The notes under the pieces were generated by a model. The model made no database searches. It saw nothing but the letters and a program-made list of their open reading frames with translations, and was not told the origin of the DNA. Made by a program: the position numbers and the translations under genes. This document shows positions 1 through 5,622 of a stretch of DNA of 5,811 nucleotides, piece after piece. Every line of letters begins with the position of its first letter. Within the stretch, counting starts at the first letter, position 1. The stretch covers positions 1 to 5,811 of the forward strand of contig JAPOYQ010000671.1 in the NCBI GenBank assembly GCA_026706505.1. The letters run 5' to 3'. The stretch is from Gemmatimonadota bacterium (GTDB lineage: Bacteria > Latescibacterota > UBA2968 > UBA8231).

Positions 1-96
1 TGTACGCGTTCTGACATGGCATATCCTCGCTGAGAAGTGTATATTTTGGCCCGCTATAAACCCAAAAAACGCGTCCAACGTCAAGCGAGTCGCCCC

Positions 97-1119
97 ATGC
101 CCCGAGCACTCATCGCCCCGGCCGCCGAGCAAGTGGCCTTTCAGGAATATGAATCGCCACCGCTGACAGAAGGCCAAGTCCGCGTCAAAAGCCTGTACGC
201 GGCCGCCAAGCACGGCACTGAAATGTCGATGTTTAAGGGGTACGCCGGCCCGCGCGGTCGCTTCGACTCCGAGCTTCGCATCTTCGACCATCAAGGCGAG
301 GGCGTCCAATACCCCGTGCTGCTGGGCAACATGGGCGTCGGCGAAGTCGTCGAACTAGGGCCAGGCGTCACGCAACTCAAAGAAGGCGACCACATCTTCG
401 CCTACGGACCGTTCCGCGAGGAACACGTCTGGCCCGAAACCGCACGCCGCTTGCCCGCAGACGTCCCTTGGCAAGCCGCCGTCTGCCTCGACCCAGCGGA
501 TTTTGCCCTCGGCGCAGTGCGCGACGGGCACGTCCGCATCGGCGACGCCGTAGCCGTCTCAGGCCTGGGGGCCATCAGCCTGATGGCCGTGCAATTCTGC
601 CGCTTGGCCGGTGCCCATCCCATCATTGCCCTCGACCCGCTGGCCAACCGGCGCGAAGCAGCCCGCACCTGCGGAGCCGACCTCGTCCTCGACCCCACCC
701 AATGCGATGCTGGCCTAGAGATCAAGAAGGCCACCGCCAACCGCGGCGCGGACGTGATCATTGATTACAGCGGGCATCCAGCGGCCATGCAGCAAGCCCT
801 GCGCGGAGTCGCCTACCGGGGCACGATCGTAGCCGGCGCGTATCCCCCGGCGTGGACGACGGGAATAGACTTGGGCGCCGAGGCCCATATGAACCGGCCG
901 CACATCGTGTTCTCGCGCGCCAATAGCGAGCCAAACCCCGACCACCCCAATTGGGACAACACCCGCATCTACGACGTCTGCTGGCGCATGCTCGCTGCGG
1001 GCTTAGTCGATTGCCTGCCCATCGTGCAGCCCATCGTGTCCTTTGACGACCTGCTCGACGCGTACCCCAAAATCGCCACCCAACCCGAAACAAATATCAA
1101 GCTCGGCGTCCAGTTCTAA
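97..1119 (+). CDS. Medium-chain (MDR) alcohol dehydrogenase-like oxidoreductase, zinc ligands absent
   Basis: Probably an NAD(H)-dependent oxidoreductase of the medium-chain dehydrogenase/reductase superfamily, cytoplasmic, substrate unknown. Numbering from ATG 97 (340 aa): an N-terminal GroES-like domain (about 1-125), a Rossmann domain with GLGAIS at 156-161, and Asp180 at the end of the second strand, which favours NAD over NADP. The usual Cys-Gly-Thr/Ser-Asp zinc motif reads H39-G-T-E42, the usual Gly-His-Glu reads G77-N-M79, and the four-Cys structural zinc lobe is missing. This resembles the BchC-like 'GTE' branch of the family (recalled, not searched). The frame is open back to GTG 37, but the extra 20 residues are basic, not family-like, and encoded by AT-rich DNA, so I prefer ATG 97; neither start has a good ribosome binding site. 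The sugar epimerase gene follows after 27 bases, so a sugar or polyol substrate is inferred. Confidence 0.85.
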   Translation: MPRALIAPAAEQVAFQEYESPPLTEGQVRVKSLYAAAKHGTEMSMFKGYAGPRGRFDSELRIFDHQGEGVQYPVLLGNMGVGEVVELGPGVTQLKEGDHIFAYGPFREEHVWPETARRLPADVPWQAAVCLDPADFALGAVRDGHVRIGDAVAVSGLGAISLMAVQFCRLAGAHPIIALDPLANRREAARTCGADLVLDPTQCDAGLEIKKATANRGADVIIDYSGHPAAMQQALRGVAYRGTIVAGAYPPAWTTGIDLGAEAHMNRPHIVFSRANSEPNPDHPNWDNTRIYDVCWRMLAAGLVDCLPIVQPIVSFDDLLDAYPKIATQPETNIKLGVQF

Positions 1120-1136
1120 CGCTGGACCGCCAGAAG

Positions 1137-1142
1137 AAAGGA
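1137..1142 (+). promoter_or_regulatory. Ribosome binding site for the sugar epimerase gene
   Basis: AAAGGA lies four bases before ATG 1147 and fits a Shine-Dalgarno sequence, supporting that start. The longer purine run AGAAGAAAG at 1132-1140 recurs at 4110-4118 before the GlmU-like gene, so both genes appear to use the same style of initiation signal. Confidence 0.6.
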
Positions 1143-1146
1143 CGCC

Positions 1147-1950
1147 ATGAAAATTGCCTTACAGGAAGGCCTGCTGCCCGGAGAAAGTCTCGCGGAAAAG
1201 CTCGATTTCGCCGAATCGCTGAACATCGAAGGTCTAGAAGTCGGCGGCCGATCGCGCCTGTACAACCACGTCGAAGAGTACGAAAAGGCCCTCGCCGGCC
1301 GCTCCATCAAGATCGCTTCCATCTGCGGCCAAGAGACCTTTGACTGGCTCGACCCAGACCCAGGCAAGCGCGCCAACAGCCTCGCCGAGACCCGCCGCCA
1401 GCTAGAAGCCTGCGGGCATTTTCAAGCCGTCGGCCAGATCGTCCCCCCCATCTTTGGGCAGCCGCGCATCCCCGACCTGTCGCCGCTCCAAGACGCCATT
1501 TCTCTAGAGAAGGCCCTGCTCGTCGAGTTAGTCAAAGATCTCGCCGCCCATGCCGCTAGCCAAGGCACCCTGCTCCTGCTTGAACCCCTCAACCGCTACG
1601 AGCAACCCCTCTTGCGCCGCCAAGCCGACGGCGTCGAAATCATCGAGCGCGCCGGCAGCCCCCAAGGCGTGGCCTTGCTCAGCGACTTCTTCCACATGCA
1701 CATCGAAGAAACCGACACCCCCGCCGCCTTCCGCCAAGCCGGCAAACACGTAGCCCACGTCCACATGGCAGACAATACGCGTATGCAGCCGGGCACCGGC
1801 GACATCGATTGGCGCGCCGGCTTGCAGGCCCTCAAGGACATCGGCTTTAGCGGATATCTAGCCTACGAGTGCGGCCTGGCGGGCGAACCCAAAGACGCAC
1901 TCGCAAAATCGGTGCAATTCGTGCGAGAAACCATCGCCCAACTCGACTGA
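1147..1950 (+). CDS. Sugar phosphate isomerase/epimerase, D-tagatose 3-epimerase-like TIM barrel
   Basis: A cytoplasmic metal-dependent ketose epimerase or isomerase of the xylose-isomerase-like TIM-barrel superfamily (267 aa, usual length). The metal site of Pseudomonas cichorii D-tagatose 3-epimerase (Glu152, Asp185, His211, Glu246) maps to Glu146 (LLLEPLNRYE), Asp180 (LLSDFFHMH), His206 (HVAHVHMAD) and Glu241 (LAYECGL); the last three spacings (26 and 35) are identical to the reference. The substrate contacts Glu158, His188 and Arg217 map to Glu152, His183 and Arg212. The active site therefore looks complete. The exact sugar, and whether it is phosphorylated, cannot be told; hydroxypyruvate isomerase and related families share these motifs. 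ATG 1147 is preceded by AAAGGA. The gene sits 27 bases after a dehydrogenase and one base before ppk1, suggesting one transcript. Pairing with the dehydrogenase suggests sugar or polyol catabolism (inference). Confidence 0.87.
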   Translation: MKIALQEGLLPGESLAEKLDFAESLNIEGLEVGGRSRLYNHVEEYEKALAGRSIKIASICGQETFDWLDPDPGKRANSLAETRRQLEACGHFQAVGQIVPPIFGQPRIPDLSPLQDAISLEKALLVELVKDLAAHAASQGTLLLLEPLNRYEQPLLRRQADGVEIIERAGSPQGVALLSDFFHMHIEETDTPAAFRQAGKHVAHVHMADNTRMQPGTGDIDWRAGLQALKDIGFSGYLAYECGLAGEPKDALAKSVQFVRETIAQLD

Positions 1951-1951
1951 C

Positions 1952-3802
1952 ATGAGCAAAACCGCCCCGCTGCCCACGTACGAGCGTACCGAGCTCTACA
2001 TCAACCAAGAACTCTCTTGGCTCGACTTTAACGCCCGCGTGCTCGAAGAGGCCCAAGACGAGCGCAATCCCCTGTTAGAGCGCGTCAAGTTCATGGCCAT
2101 CGTCGCCAGCAATCTCGACGAGTTCTACGAAATCCGGGTAGCCGGCTTGCTGCAATTGCACGAGTCGGGGGCCAATCCCAGTCGCCCCGATGGCCTGACC
2201 CCCGCCGAACAGCTCGAGCGCATCACCCAACAAGCCCACGAGCAAGTCGCCGAACAGTACCGCTGCTGGAACGAGGACCTCATCCCGGCCCTAGCCGCGG
2301 AGGGCATTTACTTCTGGGAGGCACGCCAGCTCAAAGACGAGCACCTCGACTTCGTGCGCCAGTACTGGCGGGAAGAACTCGAACCCATCCTCACGCCTAT
2401 TGTCGTCGATCCAGCGCACCCCTTCCCCCGCGTCCTCAACAAAGCCCTGTGCATCGGTGCCCTCCTCGAAGGACAAGGTCAGGCCATGATGGGGGTGGCA
2501 ACCGTGCCTCGGGTATTGCCGCGCATCTTGCGCATGCCGAGCCAAGACGACGAACTGCACTTTGTGACGCTGGCCGGGATCATGGATTTACAGGCCAGCG
2601 AGCTTTTCCGCGGCTATCAGGTGCTCGGGTCGGCTCCCTTCCGCATCACGCGCAATAGCGAGCTGTATGTCAATGAAGAAGACGCCGACAACTTGCTGGA
2701 AGAAATCGAGGAGCAGGTGAGCAAGCAGAGCCAAGCCGACGCCGTGCGGCTGGAGATTGCCGCGGGCGCGCCCGATCAGTTAGTATCGCTTTTGCAACAG
2801 CAGTTTGGCCTCGACGACAGCCTTGTATTTAGAGCCGCTGGGCCGGTCAATCTCCACCGAGTCATGACCCTGTACGGCCTCGTCCCGCGCCCCGCGCTCA
2901 AAGACGCTCCCTTCGCGCCGGTCGAGCGCGACCTACCCCAAGAGCCGGAGACCTTCTTTGCCTCCATCCGCGCTGGCGACATCCTCCTGCACCACCCCTA
3001 CGAGTCGTTTGCCACGGTTACCGACTTCATCCGCATGGCAGCCAACGACCCCAAAGTGCTGGCCATCAAACAAACCATCTACCGCACGGGCGACGATTCA
3101 GAGGTAGGACAGGCGCTCATCGACGCAGCCGAGCGCCGCAAAGAAGTGACCGTGCTCGTCGAACTAAAGGCCCGCGGCGACGAAGCAGCCAACATCGAGT
3201 GGGCCAAGCGCCTCGAAGACAGCGGTATCCACGTGATCTATGGCATCATGGGCCTGAAGACCCATTGCAAGCTCTCCATGCTGGTGCGCCGCGATCAAGA
3301 CCGCCTGCGCCGCTACGCTCACTTGGGCACCGGCAATTACAATCACACCACTGCGCGGCTCTACACGGATCTGGGGCTGATTACTGCCGAGCCAACGATC
3401 ACCTCGGAGGTAGCCGAAGTCTTCAATATGCTCACTGCCCACAGCCGCATCAGTCAATTCGAAAAACTGCTAGTCGCACCCTCTGGGCTGATGCAGGGCA
3501 TGCTCGACCGCATCGAGCGCGAGAGCGAACACGCCCGCGCCGGTCGGCCGGCCGCTATCATCGCCAAGATGAACGGCCTTATGGATCCGGCAATCATCGA
3601 CGCCCTGTATGCGGCCTCGCAGGCCGGCGTCGAGATTGATCTGATCGTGCGCGGCATCTGCTGCTTGCGCGCCGGCCTCGACGGCATCAGCGAGAACATC
3701 CGCGTGTACAGCATCATTGGCCGCTTCTTAGAGCACAGCCGGGTCTTTTACTTTGCCAACGGCGGCGACGAAGAAGTCTGGTCGGCAGCGCGGACTGGAT
3801 GA
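1952..3802 (+). CDS. ppk1: Polyphosphate kinase 1, frame-truncated main part
   Basis: PPK1 reversibly transfers the gamma phosphate of ATP to a growing polyphosphate chain. The 616 residues align with E. coli PPK at a constant offset of +3 across the catalytic part: autophosphorylated His435 is His438 (GLKTHCK), His454 is His457 (YAHLGTGNYN), magnesium-binding Arg375 and Arg405 are Arg378 and Arg408, Tyr468 is Tyr471, and Arg564 and His592 are Arg567 and His595. The N-terminal ELSWLDFN (20-27) and SNLDEFY (53-59, ATP-site Asn54) motifs are also present. After Trp610 the frame departs from the family, adding SAARTG before TGA; the expected GSADWM-type continuation is in the next frame. With one G restored near 3780 the protein would be 696 aa, a normal PPK1 length. 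The start lies one base after the upstream stop with no clear ribosome binding site, implying translational coupling. Confidence 0.93.
   Translation: MSKTAPLPTYERTELYINQELSWLDFNARVLEEAQDERNPLLERVKFMAIVASNLDEFYEIRVAGLLQLHESGANPSRPDGLTPAEQLERITQQAHEQVAEQYRCWNEDLIPALAAEGIYFWEARQLKDEHLDFVRQYWREELEPILTPIVVDPAHPFPRVLNKALCIGALLEGQGQAMMGVATVPRVLPRILRMPSQDDELHFVTLAGIMDLQASELFRGYQVLGSAPFRITRNSELYVNEEDADNLLEEIEEQVSKQSQADAVRLEIAAGAPDQLVSLLQQQFGLDDSLVFRAAGPVNLHRVMTLYGLVPRPALKDAPFAPVERDLPQEPETFFASIRAGDILLHHPYESFATVTDFIRMAANDPKVLAIKQTIYRTGDDSEVGQALIDAAERRKEVTVLVELKARGDEAANIEWAKRLEDSGIHVIYGIMGLKTHCKLSMLVRRDQDRLRRYAHLGTGNYNHTTARLYTDLGLITAEPTITSEVAEVFNMLTAHSRISQFEKLLVAPSGLMQGMLDRIERESEHARAGRPAAIIAKMNGLMDPAIIDALYAASQAGVEIDLIVRGICCLRAGLDGISENIRVYSIIGRFLEHSRVFYFANGGDEEVWSAARTG
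3779..3783 (+). other. Single-base frameshift site in ppk1 (apparent loss of one G)
   Basis: TGG (3779-3781) is the last family-like codon of the first frame, and GTC (3781-3783) is the first family-like codon of the second, so both use G3781. Inserting one G (TGG GTC) gives Trp-Val-Gly-Ser-Ala-Asp-Trp-Met-Asn-Arg-Asn-Leu, the conserved PPK1 sequence. No X-XXY-YYZ slippery heptamer is present here, so programmed -1 frameshifting is unlikely. A sequencing/assembly error in a three-G run or a real deletion both fit. Confidence 0.9.
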
Positions 3803-4041
3803 ATCGCAACCTGCGCAGCCGGGTCGAAGTCGTCTTCCCCATCTTGGACCAGGGCCTGAAGCGACGCATCTATCGCGAGCTGCTCGCATTCGCGCTCGCC
3901 GATCGCGCCAAATCTCGGCAGATGAGCCCAGACGGCACGTACGTCCGCCGCCAACCCGAGTGCGGCACCCCGGGCCACAGCATGCAGGAGTTGCTCATGC
4001 GCACGGCCCTAGGCGAGGATATCGCCGGCCTAGAGAATTAG
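3799..4041 (+). CDS. ppk1: Polyphosphate kinase 1, C-terminal fragment in the shifted frame
   Basis: This frame carries the missing end of PPK1. Coding similarity begins at 3781 with Val-Gly-Ser-Ala-Asp-Trp, before the nominal ATG 3799, and continues with MNRNLRSRVEVVFPI and the DGTYVRR motif typical of the family's extreme C-terminus; it ends at TAG 4039-4041. It supplies the last strand and helices of the second C-terminal (phospholipase-D-like) domain. ATG 3799-3801 overlaps the TGA (3800-3802) of the main part as ATGA, so the fragment could in principle be made by termination-reinitiation, giving an 80-residue second chain. No convincing ribosome binding site precedes it. The Met is simply the conserved Met of the WM pair, so the overlap is probably a by-product of the frame break. 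Not an independent gene. Confidence 0.85.
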   Translation: MNRNLRSRVEVVFPILDQGLKRRIYRELLAFALADRAKSRQMSPDGTYVRRQPECGTPGHSMQELLMRTALGEDIAGLEN

Positions 4042-4065
4042 AGGGAAGGAACCCGACGCACGACC
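4034..4065 (+). repeat. Upstream copy of a diverged 32-bp direct repeat (70-bp period)
   Basis: This stretch matches 4104-4135 without gaps at 24 of 32 positions (my hand count). It starts with AGAATTAGA and ends with GCACGACC in both copies, and all eight differences are transitions, as expected of diverged duplicates. This copy contains the stop codon of ppk1 (TAG 4039-4041). The position equivalent to the downstream ATG reads ACG (4056-4058), so it looks like a decayed start region. The match may extend back to 4029 with one transversion. Confidence 0.7.
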
Positions 4066-4071
4066 ATTGCG

Positions 4072-4107
4072 TTCTGTAGGGGCGACCGGCCGGTCGCCCC
4101 TACAGAA
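4072..4107. repeat. Perfect 36-bp intergenic palindrome
   Basis: The left arm TTCTGTAGGGGCGACCGG is followed directly by its exact reverse complement, with no spacer. As RNA from either strand it would form a very stable hairpin; as DNA it could form a cruciform. It fills much of the 84-base gap 4042-4125. It is not followed by a T run on either strand, so a classical intrinsic terminator is not supported, though it could protect mRNA 3' ends or attenuate transcription. I recall GTAGGGGCG...CGCCCCTAC palindromes as dispersed repeats in several environmental bacterial genomes, but I could not check this. A REP- or MITE-like element is the likeliest reading. Confidence 0.85.
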
Positions 4108-4135
4108 TTAGAAGAAAGAGGCTCAATGCACGACC
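4104..4135 (+). repeat. Downstream copy of the 32-bp direct repeat, containing the working start region
   Basis: Partner of 4034-4065, exactly 70 bases downstream. It holds the ribosome binding site and ATG 4126 of the GlmU-like gene plus its first codons (Met-His-Asp). Its first four bases (AGAA) also form the end of the right arm of the palindrome. The shared AGAATTAG, which is the ppk1 stop context in the first copy, suggests the ancestral junction was a ppk1 stop about 15 bases before the ATG of the next gene. Confidence 0.7.
4117..4121 (+). promoter_or_regulatory. Ribosome binding site for the GlmU-like gene
   Basis: AGAGG ends four bases before ATG 4126, within the purine run GAAGAAAGAGG (4111-4121). 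It supports that ATG as the start. Confidence 0.6.
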
Positions 4136-5622
4136 TACTCGCAGAAATCAACTCGCCAATCCTAGACGACATCCACCGCATCGGCATCGTGTTGGCGGCT
4201 GGCCACGGCATGCGCATCCGCTCGGAGACCTCCAAGATGCTGCACGAAATTTGGGGCCAGCCAACGGCCGTGCGCGTGGCCCGCGCCGTGCAAGAGGGCC
4301 TCGACAGCCCCAATCAGGTCATCGTCGTGGGCATCAAGGGCATAGACGTCGCCCGCGCGGCCGGCCCCCAACCGGGGCGTCTTTTCGCGTATCAAGAAAA
4401 CCCGGTCCTCGGCCAGCCAGCTGGAACCGGCGATGCCGTACGCGTTGGTCTCCAAGCCTTTCCCGCAACGGCGACCGACCGCGACGTGTACATCTTTTTA
4501 GGGGACATGGGGCTGTTGACCGGGCAGGTCGTCGCCCAATTCCGCGCCAGCTTTGAAAACGCCGACTGCGACATGATGGTGCTCACCGGCCTATACAGCG
4601 GCTCGGCCGAGACCAACTCCTATGGCCGCATCGTGCGCGTGCCAGCCACCGATGCGGCGGGACAGCCAGCGGGTGAAGACTGCGACAAAGTCATTGAAAT
4701 CAGGGAGCACAAGGACATCCTCAGCCTCGACGCAGCAACGCCCTACGAAGCCGATTTCAACGGCCGCACCTATGCCTTCACGCGCCAAGAACTGCTGGAA
4801 ACGCGCGAGATCAACACCGGCGTCGTCGCCTTCAGAGAACACGCGCTGCGGACCTACATCCAGCATCTCGACACCGACAATGCCCAAGGCGAATTGCTGC
4901 TGACCGATTTGGTGCAAATTTTCAATCAGCACCAGCTCGTGGTACGGGCCGCCACGGTCGACAGCGAAGAGGAACTCCTCGCCTTCAACGTCAAAAGCGT
5001 CTGGCGTCAGATGGAGGCCATAGCCCGCCGCTGGGCCTACGACAAACTCAAGGACACCATCACCATCGCCGACGAGGAAGACTTCTTCATCGCCGACGAG
5101 ATCATCGAGCAGATCCTCAACATGGACGCGGAGTGCGGCCCCTTGGACATCGTCATCGGCAAGGGCACCTACATCGGCCCCGAGGTCCAGCTCAACCGGC
5201 GAGTCACCATCGGGGACCGAAGCCATCTGAGCGGTCATGTAGTACTAGGTGAGGGTGTACAAATTGGCGTCGGCGTCGAACTAAGCACGTACCCTGGTCA
5301 AACTCTCGCTCTTGACGACGAGGTCGAAGTGCTCAGCCGCAATATCCTCAAGGGCAACCTGCGGATTGGCCCGCACAGCCGCATCGAGTCTGGCGTGCTC
5401 ATGACTGGCAGCGACGAGCACCCCATGCGCGTGGGCGAGCGCGTAACCATCAAAGGCACCAGCTACCTCTACGGCTGCCAAATCGACGACGACTTGTTCA
5501 TCGAGCACTCCGTCATCAAGTGCAAGCGAGTCGAACAGGTGCGCCGCCGCGACGGCACCATCCAGCCCGTCCGCTACGTCCTGCCGCAGCCCGAGGGTCT
5601 CGACTCCATCGCCGACCTATGA
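4126..5622 (+). CDS. GlmU-like sugar nucleotidyltransferase with left-handed beta-helix C-terminal domain
   Basis: Probably transfers a nucleotide to a sugar 1-phosphate, releasing pyrophosphate, as GlmU does in making UDP-GlcNAc. The nucleotidyltransferase domain (about 18-290 of 498) shows LAAGHGMR (23-30) with Lys37 at the same spacing as Arg18-Lys25 of E. coli GlmU, GTGDAV (100-105), the metal-binding Asp127 in FLGDMGLL, YGRIVR (166-171), EHKD (194-197), EINTG (229-233) and LLLTDL (257-262). Residues about 340-465 form hexapeptide-like repeats (VIGKGTYIGPEVQL, VTIGDRSHL, VVLGEGVQIGVGVEL) typical of a left-handed beta helix. The GlmU acetyltransferase signature (RPG...GNFVE and HLxYxGD, including catalytic His363) is not visible, so acetylation is doubtful and I give no symbol. 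An ~18-residue lead precedes the first strand. Codon use loosens at 5221-5310 (about 53% GC by hand count). The true sugar and nucleotide are unknown. Confidence 0.85.
   Translation: MHDLLAEINSPILDDIHRIGIVLAAGHGMRIRSETSKMLHEIWGQPTAVRVARAVQEGLDSPNQVIVVGIKGIDVARAAGPQPGRLFAYQENPVLGQPAGTGDAVRVGLQAFPATATDRDVYIFLGDMGLLTGQVVAQFRASFENADCDMMVLTGLYSGSAETNSYGRIVRVPATDAAGQPAGEDCDKVIEIREHKDILSLDAATPYEADFNGRTYAFTRQELLETREINTGVVAFREHALRTYIQHLDTDNAQGELLLTDLVQIFNQHQLVVRAATVDSEEELLAFNVKSVWRQMEAIARRWAYDKLKDTITIADEEDFFIADEIIEQILNMDAECGPLDIVIGKGTYIGPEVQLNRRVTIGDRSHLSGHVVLGEGVQIGVGVELSTYPGQTLALDDEVEVLSRNILKGNLRIGPHSRIESGVLMTGSDEHPMRVGERVTIKGTSYLYGCQIDDDLFIEHSVIKCKRVEQVRRRDGTIQPVRYVLPQPEGLDSIADL

Noticed and set aside
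11..60. Promoter-like hexamers CTGACA (11-16), TATATT (40-45) and TATAAA (55-60)
   Set aside because: No pair has a spacing near 17 bases (CTGACA to TATATT is 23), and AT-rich words alone are weak evidence.
37..96. GTG 37 as the start of the dehydrogenase, adding 20 residues
   Set aside because: The added segment is basic (KPKKRVQRQ), AT-rich at DNA level and unlike the family N-terminus, whereas MPRALIAP from ATG 97 fits it. Not fully excluded, as neither start has a good ribosome binding site.
3776..3790. Programmed -1 ribosomal frameshifting in ppk1
   Set aside because: The bases around TGG-TCG-GCA do not form a slippery heptamer and I saw no obvious downstream stem-loop. Loss of one G from a GGG run explains the data more simply.
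3753..4079. 108-codon + frame crossing the ppk1 break and ending at TAG 4077-4079
   Set aside because: It is the third frame over the ppk1 C-terminus, rich in Arg and Pro with no family resemblance. It merely ends in the decayed junction copy.
4072..4107. Intrinsic (Rho-independent) terminator after ppk1
   Set aside because: The stem is very strong, but neither side is followed by a T run, and the next gene starts on the same strand 18 bases on.
4591..5238. 215-codon open frame on the - strand opposite the GlmU-like gene
   Set aside because: It is a shadow of a high-GC gene: acidic, low-complexity Val/Asp/Gly composition, no recognisable domain, and fully covered by a well-supported + strand gene.
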